DNA from: Pseudomonas psychrophila HA-4
GTDB lineage: Bacteria > Pseudomonadota > Gammaproteobacteria > Pseudomonadales > Pseudomonadaceae
DNA length: 63,353 nucleotides
Assembly: GCF_000282975.1 (NCBI RefSeq)
Contig: NZ_ALJC01000069.1
Span: forward strand, 1-63,353
Reading direction: 5' to 3'
Part shown: in pieces, positions 1 through 8,885 of the stretch
Layout of the letters: every line of letters starts with the position of its first letter
Numbering within the stretch: the stretch's first letter is position 1
The notes under the pieces: model-generated
Seen by the model: only the letters and a program-made list of their open reading frames with translations
Database searches by the model: none
Told to the model about the DNA's origin: nothing
Position numbers and translations under genes: made by a program

Positions 1-174
1 GAAGCGGCTTTGGCCCAAGCGTCAGACTTGTTGCGCTGCGCGGGTGCTTCGGCGAGTGAGGTGGGGAATGGCTTAAACGGGCAGCAGCGCGATCTGGTGC
101 TGTCGGTGGCGCATTTGGTCGAGTTGGCCAAGGCGTATGTCGATAAGTCGCTGGACGGTATGGCGACGCACTAA
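1..174 (+). CDS. C-terminal part of a DUF3077-like small protein (5' end outside window)
   Basis: An open frame runs from base 1 to a TAA at 172-174 and gives 57 residues, ending in DGMATH. The pattern of an Ala/Ser-rich helix with LLRCA, then a second helix with LVELAKAYVD, resembles the short DUF3077/DUF6124-type proteins that are abundant in Pseudomonas and have no assigned function. The start lies to the left of the window, so its length and promoter cannot be judged. The family call is a memory match only. Confidence 0.5.
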   Translation, partial: EAALAQASDLLRCAGASASEVGNGLNGQQRDLVLSVAHLVELAKAYVDKSLDGMATH

Positions 175-260
175 GCAGCACGCGCTTGCTTGGCGACAGG
201 CGCGTCATTTCTATGCTTGCAGCAGTTGCTTTAAGAGCCCATCAAACCTCGCAGCACAAC

Positions 261-541
261 CTACCAGTCTTGCACCCGCTCATTGCTCTGATGAAGAGTC
301 CGCAGCACCTGCACCTCGCCACCCACCAGTCGGTACGGTGCAATAAAAGGAAATTTGCTGAGGATCAGCTCCCGAGCATCGGGTGTTTGGGAGGGGGCGC
401 CCGAGCCCGGTGAACGTCTGCAATTGCTCCAGTGTCTCGATTATCTGGGCAAGCACGGCATTCGCGGCATCCGGACCTATGAGCGAGGCGTAGTGTTCAT
501 GAATCGAGTCGAGATCACTGGTCGCCCTGACGAACGCGCAT
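261..541 (-). pseudogene. Frameshifted ParE/RelE-family toxin remnant
   Basis: Two overlapping minus-strand frames together spell a ParE-like toxin. The first gives the helical part (ATSDLDSIHEHYASLIGP, then a long helix to LGRPLP). The second gives the C-terminal beta part (DARELILSKFPFIAPYRL, then VQVLRTLHQ, ending QDW). They join with a one-base shift in a C-rich run near 388-402. The start is also damaged: the ATG at 541-539 leads after a few codons to a stop unless a further shift is assumed. No ParD-like antitoxin gene adjoins it. The element is most simply a dead toxin gene; a sequencing error in the C run would explain the main lesion but not the start. Confidence 0.6.
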
Positions 542-656
542 TGTCGCAGACACTTTGTCTGCCTTCTTAAGCTCACAGGGAAAAGCGCGGGACTTCCTGC
601 TGAAAAATCGGATAATGGCGCCCATATTTTTAGCCGTTATTCTGGTAATTCCCCCC

Positions 657-2873
657 ATGGAAATTAAGGTCAACTTTCTCGACAACCTTCGACTTGAAGC
701 CAAGTTCGATGATTTCACGGTGGTTGCCGATCAACCGATTCGCTACAAGGGCGATGGTTCGGCGCCGGGTCCGTTTGATTATTTCCTGGCGTCGTCAGCA
801 TTGTGCGCGGCTTACTTCGTGAAGCTGTACTGCCAGACGCGCAATATTCCGACCGAGAATATTCGTCTGTCGCAGAACAATATCGTTGACCCAGAAAACC
901 GCTATAACCAGATTTTCAAGATTCAGGTCGAGTTGCCCGCTGACATTTCCGACAAGGATCGCCAAGGCATTTTGCGTTCCATCGACCGTTGTACGGTCAA
1001 GAAGGTGGTGCAAGCCGGGCCTGAGTTTGTGATTGAAGAGGTGGAAAACCTCGACGCCGATGCACAGGCATTGCTGATGCCTGCTTCTAACTCAGACGCA
1101 GCTTGTGCGGCAGGCACTTATATAGCGGGCAAGGATCTGCCGCTGGAGCAAACCATCGCCACTATGTCGGCCATGTTGGCTGACTTGGGCATGAAGATTG
1201 AAATCGCCTCATGGCGCAACATCGTGCCTAACGTCTGGTCGTTGCACATCCGCGACGCGCATTCGCCGATGTGTTTCACCAACGGCAAGGGCGCGACCAA
1301 AGAGGGCGCATTGGCGTCGGCGCTGGGCGAGTTTATCGAGCGCCTGAACTGCAACTTCTTCTACAACGATCAGTTCTGGGGCCAAGACATCGCCAACGCG
1401 GCGTTTGTGCATTATCCAGAAGAGCGCTGGTTTAAACCGGGGCGCAAAGATGAGTTGCCGACTGAAATTCTCGACGCGTATTGCCTCAGAATTTACAACC
1501 GCGAAGGCGAGTTGCGCGGCTCGCACCTGATTGACACCAACTCCGGTAATGAAGAACGTGGCATCGTTTCGCTGCCATTCGTGCGCCAGTCAGACGGCGA
1601 AGTGGTGTATTTCCCGTCCAACCTGATCGAAAACCTGTACCTCAGCAATGGCATGAGCGCGGGTAATACCCTGGCTGAAGCGCAGGTGCAGTGCCTGTCC
1701 GAGATTTTTGAGCGTGCAGTTAAGCGCGAAATCATCGAAGGCGAATTCGCGCTGCCGGACGTGCCGCAAGACGTGCTGGCGAAATACCCGAGTATTTTGG
1801 CGGGCATTCAGGCGTTGGAAGAGCAGGGCTTTCCGGTGCTGGTGAAAGACGCCTCGCTGGGCGGTGAGTTCCCGGTAATGTGCGTGACCTTGATGAACCC
1901 GCGTACCGGCGGTGTGTTTGCCTCGTTTGGCGCCCACCCAAGCTTGGAAGTGGCGCTGGAACGTAGCCTGACTGAACTGCTGCAAGGCCGCAGTTTTGAA
2001 GGCCTAAACGATTTGCCGCAGCCAACGTTTGAAGGCCATGCGGTGACTGAGCCGAACAACTTCGTCGAGCACTTTATTGATTCCAGCGGTGTGGTCTCAT
2101 GGCGCTTCTTCAGTGCTAAGCCTGAGTACGAATTTGTGGAGTGGGACTTCACCAGCCAAGGTGAAGACTCCAACGTCGAGGAAGCCGCGACCTTGTTCGG
2201 CATTCTTGAAGGCATGGGCAAAGAAGTCTATATGGCGGTGTACGAGCACATTGGTGCCAAGGCGTGCCGCATTCTGGTGCCGGATTACTCCGAGATTTAC
2301 CCGATAGACGACCTGATCTGGGACAACACCAACAAGGCACTTTTTTTCCGTGAAGACATTCTCAACCTGCACAGCCTAGACGAGGCCGGTCTGAAAGACC
2401 TGGTTGAGCGTCTGGTCGAAAGTGAGTTGGATGACTACACCGATATCACCACCTTGATCGGCATTGAGTTTGACGACAATACCGCGTGGGGTCAGTTAAC
2501 AATCCTAGAGCTGAAGCTGCTGATTTACCTAGCCTTGAAGCAGTACGAAGAGGCGAAAGAAGCGGTTGAAATGTTCCTGCAGTACAACGACAACACCGTT
2601 GAGCGTGGGTTGTTCTACCAAGCGGTAAATGCGGTGCTGGAAATGCAGTTGGACGAAGATTTGGAACTGGAAGACTACGAAGCCAACTTCCGTCGCATGT
2701 TCGGTAACGAGCGGATGGACGCGGCAATTGGCTCGGTTAACAGCAGCGTGCGTTTCTATGGTTTGACGCCGACCAGCATGAAGCTCGAAGGCTTGGACCG
2801 ACACTTGCGCCTTATCGACAGCTACAAAAAGCTGCATGCGGCACGGGCTAAGGCGGCGGGTGTGTCGCTGTAA
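657..2873 (+). CDS. ycaO: OsmC-like domain fused to YcaO domain
   Basis: This 738-residue protein has an N-terminal OsmC/Ohr-like domain (about residues 1-140, with the FDYFLASSALCAAYFVKLYC stretch typical of the fold). A full YcaO-type domain follows, resembling E. coli YcaO from about residue 180 (CFTNGKGATKEGALASALGE, later SNGMSAGNTLAEAQVQ). YcaO-fold proteins are ATP-dependent cyclodehydratases. The E. coli member has been linked to beta-methylthiolation of ribosomal protein S12, but its reaction is unclear. The ATG at 657 is preferred to the longer frame from 555 because the OsmC similarity begins there, although the ribosome binding site is weak. No peptide precursor or RiPP-type partner gene is adjacent, which argues for a housekeeping role. 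Confidence 0.85.
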   Translation: MEIKVNFLDNLRLEAKFDDFTVVADQPIRYKGDGSAPGPFDYFLASSALCAAYFVKLYCQTRNIPTENIRLSQNNIVDPENRYNQIFKIQVELPADISDKDRQGILRSIDRCTVKKVVQAGPEFVIEEVENLDADAQALLMPASNSDAACAAGTYIAGKDLPLEQTIATMSAMLADLGMKIEIASWRNIVPNVWSLHIRDAHSPMCFTNGKGATKEGALASALGEFIERLNCNFFYNDQFWGQDIANAAFVHYPEERWFKPGRKDELPTEILDAYCLRIYNREGELRGSHLIDTNSGNEERGIVSLPFVRQSDGEVVYFPSNLIENLYLSNGMSAGNTLAEAQVQCLSEIFERAVKREIIEGEFALPDVPQDVLAKYPSILAGIQALEEQGFPVLVKDASLGGEFPVMCVTLMNPRTGGVFASFGAHPSLEVALERSLTELLQGRSFEGLNDLPQPTFEGHAVTEPNNFVEHFIDSSGVVSWRFFSAKPEYEFVEWDFTSQGEDSNVEEAATLFGILEGMGKEVYMAVYEHIGAKACRILVPDYSEIYPIDDLIWDNTNKALFFREDILNLHSLDEAGLKDLVERLVESELDDYTDITTLIGIEFDDNTAWGQLTILELKLLIYLALKQYEEAKEAVEMFLQYNDNTVERGLFYQAVNAVLEMQLDEDLELEDYEANFRRMFGNERMDAAIGSVNSSVRFYGLTPTSMKLEGLDRHLRLIDSYKKLHAARAKAAGVSL

Positions 2874-2890
2874 CCCCTTCATCGACACAT

Positions 2891-2985
2891 CTGTAGTCGC
2901 TGCCGCAGGCTGCGATAAGGGCCGCAGGACCTTCAATAATCGGGTCGCTGCGCAACCCATCGCGGCCTGCGGTAGCGGCTACAGG
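2891..2985. repeat. REP-type inverted repeat
   Basis: Two imperfectly complementary blocks face each other: one begins CTGTAGTCGCTGCCGCAGGC at 2891, the other ends GCGGTAGCGGCTACAGG at 2985. The pair lies between the 3' ends of convergent genes (ycaO and the iron receptor gene). It has the form of a Pseudomonas REP doublet and may act as a transcription boundary. Confidence 0.6.
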
Positions 2986-3001
2986 TGTTTAACGTCTGGC
3001 C

Positions 3002-5452
3002 TTAGAACTTCGCCCTCAATGCCAGATTAAAGTTGCGCGGCGCGCCGTAGAAGTTCCAGTAGTTAGGGTTGCCGGTGGTCTGGTAGTACTTCTTGTCGAA
3101 TACGTTGTCCAGGTTGTATTGGACGTCGAGGTTTTTATTAATCTCGTAGATGGCGTGCAAGTTGGTCAGGGCGTAGCCCTGCTGCTGGATTTTGTAATCG
3201 TCGCCCGGGTAGGTGTTGGTCATTTTGCTTTGCACAAAGTAGCTACCGCCTACGCGGGTCTGGTTCATGACACCCGGCAAGCGATAGTCCGTGGCCACTT
3301 TAAACAGGTGGCGCGGTGACAGGGCTGAATAGTCCTCGCCTTTCTGGCTTCCGGCCACGTACTTGGATTGGGTGTAGGTGTAACCGGCAGACACGTTCCA
3401 GTCGGATGTCAGCGCGCCGTTGAGTTCGAGATCAATCCCGCGGTTACGCACTTTCTCTGAAGCCCGGTAGCAACCGTTCGGCAGCGCAGGGCACAGCGTG
3501 CTTGCTTGAGTGCTGCTGTAAGCTTCGGCGCGCCCGGTCTGGTCGGTCTGGAACAACGCGGCCGAGGTGTTCAGGCGTTTATCGAGGAACTCGCCTTTAA
3601 GCCCTAGCTCGTAGTTGGAGCCGGTCATCGGCTTGAGGATCGAGCCGCTGCTGTCGAGGTTGTTCTGCGGTTTGAAGATTTCGGTGTAGCTGGCGTAGGC
3701 CGAGAAATTGTCGTTTAACGTTTGGACCAAACCCGCGTACGGGGTGATTTCTCCATTTTTTTCGTACTCGTTGTTAACCTTTTTGCTCACGAACGACATG
3801 CTTTCGTTCTTGAACCAACTGATACGGCTGCCCAAGATCAACTTAGTGCTGTCGGTCAGGCTAAAGCGTCCCGCTGCGTAGATCCCGGCCTGTTTCTGAG
3901 TGATGTTGTACTTCCATTGGTTAACGTTTAGCCCTGTGGGCGTCGGCGGGTTAAAGCTGCCCGGGTCGGTGATGTCGAACACGTAGTTGTAGGATGCGTC
4001 GCGGCCGCCGTGGTAGTCGAAATCGTCGACCCGCACGTTGCTGCCGACGACTAAGTCGTGTTGCTTGCCCATGAAACTAAAGGGCCCGGACAAGTAAGTA
4101 TCAACGCTGGTTTGGGTGTCGTCGTAGCGGAAATGACGCGGGTTCAGGGTGAACATATTCTCGGTTCCGCTCACGCGCTGGGTGTAGTTGCCAAGAAAGT
4201 CCGATTTAGCCCAGGTCTGGTTGGCTGCGACCACCAGTTTCCAGTCGTTGGCGAAGTAATGCTGAATGTCGCCAAACACTGTGGTGTTGCGCTTGTCCAG
4301 GTGGTTCCACTTGCCGGTCAGCGAGGTCGAGCGTGACAGCGGGTAGAACTGGCCGCTCTTCATGGTTGGCAAGCCGGACCAGTCATACCCGGAGTTGCGA
4401 TCTTTCTGATAGCTAAAGCCCAGCGTTGCGAGGGTGTCTGTGCTGAGGTCGGCTTCGAGTAGGGTGTAGAACACCTGATTTTCTTTTTTCGCGGTGTCCA
4501 TGTAGCTGTTGGCGTTGTTGTAGGTAATGACCGTGCGCCCGCGCAACGTGCCTTGCTCGTTCAAAGGCGACGACAGGTCGACCATGGTTTTGTAGTCGTC
4601 CCACGAACCAACGGAGGTTTCGATCAACGCCTGAGGCTCGGCAGTCGGGCGCTTGCGCACCAGATTGATTGCCGCTGATGGGCTGCCGGCGCCTTCCAGC
4701 AACCCGGTCGCACCGCGCACGATTTCGATGCGGTCATATATATCGGTGGTGGGCTTGGAAATGGCGTCCATCGAATAGGCGTTGCTGATGTTGGTCGGCA
4801 CGCCATCAATTTGCAGGGTATCGACCAACTGGCCACGCGCCATGTACAGCGAACGCTCGCCGCCGTTTTTGACGATGGTGATCCCTGGCGCTTCTTGCAT
4901 GACATCATCCAGGTTTTTCATGCCCTGATCGTCCATTTGCTGACGGGTCACCACGCTCACCGATTGCGGGGTTTCGCGCAGGCTCATCGGCAGCCGTGTG
5001 GCGGTGCTGGTCGAGGCAACAGTGTAGGCGCGGGTGTCCTCTGAACTCATGCCCACGGTGTTGGCGTTGACCCGCGTGGCGTCCAGTTCGACGGCCCCCT
5101 GTGTCTGAGGCACGGCGACCAGCACGTAGCCATCGCTGCTCGGTACGGCTTGCAGACCTTGTCCGCGCAGCAACGCGGCAAACCCTTCATCCACTCCGAA
5201 ATCACCTTTCAGGCCACTGCTGGTCTGATTGGCGAGCTGGCGCGTCTCGAAAGAAATCGACACCCCGGACTCGCGCGCGTAGCGACTCAAGACGTCAGCC
5301 AATGGCCCGCCTTGGATGTCGTAGTGATTCAATTGCGCGGCCATTGCGGGGGCAAAGGCTGCCAGTGCCAGGCTGCCGACACTGAGCTTGAGTGCCAGTG
5401 TCAAGGCGCTGACAGGTATGAATAGGGGGCGCGTGGGCGAAGTTGAAGGCAT
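3002..5452 (-). CDS. TonB-dependent ferri-siderophore receptor with signalling domain
   Basis: This 816-residue outer-membrane receptor has a signal sequence (residues about 1-39, ending AFAPAMAA). A secretin/TonB short N-terminal domain follows (about 45-100: HYDIQGGPLADVLSRYARES), then the plug domain with TPQSVSVVTRQQMDD, and a beta-barrel ending in the typical terminal Phe (LALRAKF). The short N-terminal domain marks receptors that pass a ligand signal to a FecR-type anti-sigma factor, which fits the adjacent fecI and fecR genes. The start at 5452 removes a 40-residue upstream extension that lacks signal-peptide character. The substrate cannot be read from sequence; FpvA/FoxA/FiuA-like hydroxamate siderophores are the likely class. 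Confidence 0.9.
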   Translation of the reverse strand: MPSTSPTRPLFIPVSALTLALKLSVGSLALAAFAPAMAAQLNHYDIQGGPLADVLSRYARESGVSISFETRQLANQTSSGLKGDFGVDEGFAALLRGQGLQAVPSSDGYVLVAVPQTQGAVELDATRVNANTVGMSSEDTRAYTVASTSTATRLPMSLRETPQSVSVVTRQQMDDQGMKNLDDVMQEAPGITIVKNGGERSLYMARGQLVDTLQIDGVPTNISNAYSMDAISKPTTDIYDRIEIVRGATGLLEGAGSPSAAINLVRKRPTAEPQALIETSVGSWDDYKTMVDLSSPLNEQGTLRGRTVITYNNANSYMDTAKKENQVFYTLLEADLSTDTLATLGFSYQKDRNSGYDWSGLPTMKSGQFYPLSRSTSLTGKWNHLDKRNTTVFGDIQHYFANDWKLVVAANQTWAKSDFLGNYTQRVSGTENMFTLNPRHFRYDDTQTSVDTYLSGPFSFMGKQHDLVVGSNVRVDDFDYHGGRDASYNYVFDITDPGSFNPPTPTGLNVNQWKYNITQKQAGIYAAGRFSLTDSTKLILGSRISWFKNESMSFVSKKVNNEYEKNGEITPYAGLVQTLNDNFSAYASYTEIFKPQNNLDSSGSILKPMTGSNYELGLKGEFLDKRLNTSAALFQTDQTGRAEAYSSTQASTLCPALPNGCYRASEKVRNRGIDLELNGALTSDWNVSAGYTYTQSKYVAGSQKGEDYSALSPRHLFKVATDYRLPGVMNQTRVGGSYFVQSKMTNTYPGDDYKIQQQGYALTNLHAIYEINKNLDVQYNLDNVFDKKYYQTTGNPNYWNFYGAPRNFNLALRAKF

Positions 5453-5529
5453 GTTCCCGACTCTCTGTTGGATTTGGCTACTACAAGGACGGTCGGGAAA
5501 TGAGAACTGGAAGCAGCGGACAATAATTT

Positions 5530-6492
5530 TTATTTGGGCGAGTTTGAGTCCAGCGAGACGCGTGTCACCCACGGCGTGAAGGTTGCAATCTTGATCGGCA
5601 GGCTGCGGGCCAGCAGACGCAACGCGCGTGCGCTGTCATCGGCCGGCAACACGGCTGTGACCTTGATCTTGGCCAGCTCGGTTTGGTCAAACATCAAGTA
5701 ACCGCTGTGGTAGCGGTTCAATTGATCGAGGACTTCGGACAGCGGCTGGTCTTTGACGATGAGCTGGTGGCTGGCCCAGGCCTGTTCAATTTCGGTACCG
5801 TTGACGGCGGCCTGCGAATAAATGCCCGAGTGATCGAAACGCACTTGCTGACCGGCATGTACCGTGCGCTGCTGCTCGGCATTTTTGACTTCGGTACTCG
5901 ACTCGATCATTGCCAGACGCGTGGCGCCGTCCAGACGCTCGACCACAAAGCGTGTGCCCAGTGCGCGAACGCTGCCTTGGTCGGTGATCACCCGAAACGG
6001 GCGATTAGCGTCCTTGGCCACGTCCAACAGGATTTCGCCGCTGATCAAGTGCAACGTTCGGTTTTGCGCGTCGAAATTGAGGTCAACCGCCGAGCGTGCG
6101 TCCAATCGCAGCCACGTGCCGTCCGGCAATTGCTGCTCGTGCCATTCCCCGGTGCCGGTACGAATGTCAGCCATCAGGTAAGCGGGCGGAAATTGTTGGA
6201 GCGCCAGCGCGCCGGGCACCAACACCACCGCGGCCAGCGCCAAGGCTTTGAGCGTGCGCCCGCCAGGCGTCTGATGCGTCAACGTGGCCAGCGCCGCCCG
6301 GGCCGGGGCTTGTGGCAATCCGCGCAACGGCGCGAGGCTACCTTGCAGGCGTTCGATCGCATTGCCGTGCTCGGGTGCAAGGGCCAGCCATTCATTGAAT
6401 GCACGCTGGTCTGCGTCGCTGGGCTGGTCGTCCAGACGCACCAGCCAGACCGCTGCCTGGCGCATCACTTTGAGCGAGGGCGCGCGACTCAC
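5530..6492 (-). CDS. FecR-type anti-sigma factor / signal transducer
   Basis: This 320-residue protein begins with a cytoplasmic DUF4880-type segment (AVWLVRLDDQPSDADQRAFN), then one membrane helix near residues 82-100 (LKALALAAVVLVPGALAL), and a periplasmic FecR domain (DIRTGTGEWHEQQLPDGTWL, ALGTRFVVERLDG). FecR proteins hold an extracytoplasmic sigma factor until a loaded receptor signals through the periplasm. Its start overlaps the end of the sigma gene by four bases (ATGA), showing translational coupling, and the receptor follows 77 bp downstream. Confidence 0.9.
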   Translation of the reverse strand: MSRAPSLKVMRQAAVWLVRLDDQPSDADQRAFNEWLALAPEHGNAIERLQGSLAPLRGLPQAPARAALATLTHQTPGGRTLKALALAAVVLVPGALALQQFPPAYLMADIRTGTGEWHEQQLPDGTWLRLDARSAVDLNFDAQNRTLHLISGEILLDVAKDANRPFRVITDQGSVRALGTRFVVERLDGATRLAMIESSTEVKNAEQQRTVHAGQQVRFDHSGIYSQAAVNGTEIEQAWASHQLIVKDQPLSEVLDQLNRYHSGYLMFDQTELAKIKVTAVLPADDSARALRLLARSLPIKIATFTPWVTRVSLDSNSPK

Positions 6493-7010
6493 AGCGCTTC
6501 TTCGGTCGCGGCATGGCAGTGCAGCAGGGCTTGCACCAGATAGTTCTGTACGGTTTTGGTCGACACGTTCAGGCGCTCGGCGATCTGAGCGTGGCTCAGG
6601 CCTTCGAGGTGGCGCAGCACAAACGCCTGACGGGCGCGCGGCAGCATGCTGTCCAGCGCTCGGGCGATATGTTCCAGCGCTTGCACCGCCGCGAGGATTT
6701 GCTCGGGTGAGGGCGCCTGTTCGAGGTGCTCGACATGCCGTGCCAGTTCTTCGCGATAAGCCTGCTCAAGCCGTTGTCGACGGCCGCGATCGACCATCAA
6801 CCGACGTGCCACGGTGGCCAAAAACGCACGCGGCTCACGCGGGGTGATATACGCCCCGGCTGTCAGTAAACGGATAAACGTCTCTTGCGCCATATCGGCC
6901 GCGTTGTGCGGGCAGCCCAAACGCCGACGCAGCCACACCAGCAACCACCCGTGATAGCCCTTATATAGCGCGTCGAGACTGTCAGTGTCGCAGGGTGGTG
7001 AAGGCTTCAT
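6489..7010 (-). CDS. ECF sigma factor, FecI family
   Basis: The 173-residue product has sigma region 2 (LYKGYHGWLLVWLRRRLGC, DMAQETFIRLL) and region 4 (LPRARQAFVLRHLEGLSHAQ, helix-turn-helix QIAERLNVSTKTVQNYL). It matches iron-starvation sigma factors in length and in pairing with FecR and a signalling receptor. It is the first gene of the minus-strand operon sigma-fecR-receptor and sits directly behind a Fur-like box, so the likely regulation is Fur repression plus ligand-induced activation of the receptor gene. Confidence 0.9.
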   Translation of the reverse strand: MKPSPPCDTDSLDALYKGYHGWLLVWLRRRLGCPHNAADMAQETFIRLLTAGAYITPREPRAFLATVARRLMVDRGRRQRLEQAYREELARHVEHLEQAPSPEQILAAVQALEHIARALDSMLPRARQAFVLRHLEGLSHAQIAERLNVSTKTVQNYLVQALLHCHAATEEAL

Positions 7011-7028
7011 GGTCGGCGGCTTAAATGG

Positions 7029-7052
7029 GAATGATTCTATATTAGTATCATC
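7029..7052 (-). promoter_or_regulatory. Fur-like box upstream of the FecI-type sigma gene
   Basis: The minus strand reads GATGATACTAATATAGAATC, continuing ATT, an A/T-rich imperfect palindrome close to the GATAATGATAATCATTATC consensus. It sits 19-42 bp before the sigma-factor start codon, where Fur repression of iron-starvation sigma genes usually occurs. Confidence 0.6.
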
Positions 7053-7189
7053 GACAACCTTCTGACAATGCCTCCCACGGTATGACCTAAATGCATACCC
7101 CCATGACTTTTAATGGTTACAGCCCCCTCAGCGTGCAGTGCTAAAAATTACGCCATAGCTCACCCACAACAAAAAAGAGCGCTGTAGCC

Positions 7190-7288
7190 ATGACTGACTC
7201 CCTGCGTCACACCCTCGCCAGCCGTGCGCTGCGCTCTTCGACTCCCTCTGCAAACCGTGCATGTCTTGCGACATACGTGCGCTGCTGA
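7190..7288 (+). CDS. Possible short leader ORF upstream of fae
   Basis: A 32-codon ATG frame in the 317-bp gap before fae encodes a basic peptide rich in Arg and Ser, ending ATYVRC with a second Cys seven residues earlier. It stops 39 bp before the fae start. The ribosome binding site is weak (AAGAG about 10 bases upstream). It could be a leader peptide or a chance frame. Apart from this and the Fur-like box, the gap holds nothing I recognise. Confidence 0.25.
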   Translation: MTDSLRHTLASRALRSSTPSANRACLATYVRC

Positions 7289-7327
7289 TCCTCCAAAAAT
7301 AACGCATCGTCCAAAGAGTAATGACTC

Positions 7328-7840
7328 ATGAAAGCACTCGACCTGTACATCGGTGAAGGTTTCGAAGGCCCAGGCGTGAACGCCGCGCACATCAATATGT
7401 TGATCGGCCCGCGCAATGGTCCGGCCGGTCAAGCCTTCGCCAACAGCCTGGCGTCGCCGAGCCAAGGGCATTGCCCGTTCATGGTAATTGCACAGCCCAA
7501 TATTCCAGTTAAGCCGATGACCTTGTACGTCAACAAGGCCGAGATCAGCAGTGACCTGCACGGAAATGCAACGTGGGGCGCGTCCCAGGCCGGGATCGCC
7601 AAGGCGGTACTCGAAGCCCTGATCGATGGCACATTGCCGCCAGAAGCCGAAGACGAGTGGGCCATCGTCACTGCCAACTGGGTCAACCCAGCGTGTGATG
7701 ACCTAGATGCGGTGTACCTGAACAACTACAACGCTTGCCGCACGGCGATTCGCGCCGCCCTGACTGGCCTGCCGCAAAAATCAGCATTGGCGGACGTGGT
7801 CGATCACATCTCCAACCCTTTCTACACGCCAAAAGCCTGA
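7328..7840 (+). CDS. fae: Formaldehyde-activating enzyme (Fae) homologue
   Basis: The 170-residue protein aligns by eye along its whole length with Methylobacterium Fae: AAHINMLIGPRNGPAGQAFA matches the AHIDLIIGP region with the active-site His (His21 here), followed by PNIPVKPMTLYVNKA, GASQAGIAKAV and NNYNACRTAIRAAL. Fae condenses formaldehyde with tetrahydromethanopterin in methylotrophs. Pseudomonads generally lack that cofactor, so the homologue may use another carrier or simply bind formaldehyde or another aldehyde. It leads an apparent operon with an aldo/keto reductase, an aldehyde dehydrogenase and a permease, with only 10 bp to the next gene, suggesting aldehyde handling during catabolism of an imported compound. 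Confidence 0.85.
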   Translation: MKALDLYIGEGFEGPGVNAAHINMLIGPRNGPAGQAFANSLASPSQGHCPFMVIAQPNIPVKPMTLYVNKAEISSDLHGNATWGASQAGIAKAVLEALIDGTLPPEAEDEWAIVTANWVNPACDDLDAVYLNNYNACRTAIRAALTGLPQKSALADVVDHISNPFYTPKA

Positions 7841-7850
7841 GGTCTGCGCC

Positions 7851-8885
7851 ATGCAATACATTCGTTTGGGTAACTCCGGCCTTGAAGTCTCCCGCCTGTG
7901 CCTGGGCACCATGAACATGGGCACCCCGGACTGGAAACCCTGGATCTTCGATGAGAAGCAAAGCGAGCCGATCGTCGCTCACGCGTTGGACAACGGGGTG
8001 AACTTCATCGATCTCGCGGACTTTTACTCCGCAGGTGTGGGGGAAGAAGTGGTGGGGCGCATCGTCAAGCGTTTGGCTCGCCGCGAAGACCTGGTCATCA
8101 CGACCAAGGTGGGTTACGGCACCCGCACTGGGATCAATGCTAGCGGCCATTCGCGCAAGCACATCATGGACAGCATCGACGCGTCGCTAAAGCGCCTGAA
8201 CATGGATTACGTTGACGTGTTCATGCTGCATTATTTCGACGTGAACACCCCGGTTGAAGAGACCATGGGCGCACTGAACGACATCGTGCGCGCCGGTAAG
8301 GCCCGTTACATCGGCGTGTCGACCATGCTGGTCGGGCAACTGGCCAAAATTCTTATGGCCTGCGAACGCAATGGTTGGGTCAAGCCGATCAACATGCAGC
8401 TGCAATTGAACTGCGCCTACCGCGAAGAAGAGCGCGAGATGATTCCGTTCTGCCGCGACCAAGGCCTTGGTGTCTCGGTGTTCAGCCCGCTGGCGCGTGG
8501 TCTGCTAACGGGCGATGTGCAATCGACGCGCAACCAGACCGACTTCTTCACCCAGCAGATGTACAGCGACGAAGCGTCACACCAAATTGCTCATTCGGTG
8601 CAACGCGTGGCCCGTGCGCGAGGTGTGTCCAACGCACAAATCGCTCAGGCCTGGGTCGCCAACCATCCGGGTGTGGACTGCATGCTGGTCGGCGCCGACA
8701 CCACTGCACAGTTCGACAGCGCACTGGCTGCGCTGGAAACCAAACTCGATGCCGATGAGCTGTATGAGCTCGAACGCAATTACACCCCGTGCGACGTGAT
8801 CAACGATTACACCGCCGGAAAACGCATCTTGCGTTCGGCCCGTCCGGGTCAGGAACGCTTCACGTTGACTGAGGCTGTGGCATGA
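7851..8885 (+). CDS. Aldo/keto reductase (YajO-like)
   Basis: The 344-residue product has the AKR (beta/alpha)8 signatures: start MQYIRLGNSGLEVSRLCLGT, the tetrad residues Asp and Tyr in FIDLADFYSAG, Lys in VITTKVGYG and His in VFMLHYFD, and the C-terminal cofactor-binding loop. It resembles E. coli YajO and related NADPH-dependent oxidoreductases. It starts 10 bp after fae and overlaps the next gene by four bases (ATGA), so it is translated as part of one operon. The substrate is unknown; the neighbours suggest an aldehyde or a sugar- or aromatic-derived carbonyl. Confidence 0.85.
   Translation: MQYIRLGNSGLEVSRLCLGTMNMGTPDWKPWIFDEKQSEPIVAHALDNGVNFIDLADFYSAGVGEEVVGRIVKRLARREDLVITTKVGYGTRTGINASGHSRKHIMDSIDASLKRLNMDYVDVFMLHYFDVNTPVEETMGALNDIVRAGKARYIGVSTMLVGQLAKILMACERNGWVKPINMQLQLNCAYREEEREMIPFCRDQGLGVSVFSPLARGLLTGDVQSTRNQTDFFTQQMYSDEASHQIAHSVQRVARARGVSNAQIAQAWVANHPGVDCMLVGADTTAQFDSALAALETKLDADELYELERNYTPCDVINDYTAGKRILRSARPGQERFTLTEAVA

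Noticed and set aside
5683..6543. 286-codon plus-strand frame opposite fecR
   Set aside because: FecR domain order and the ATGA coupling with the sigma gene support the minus strand.
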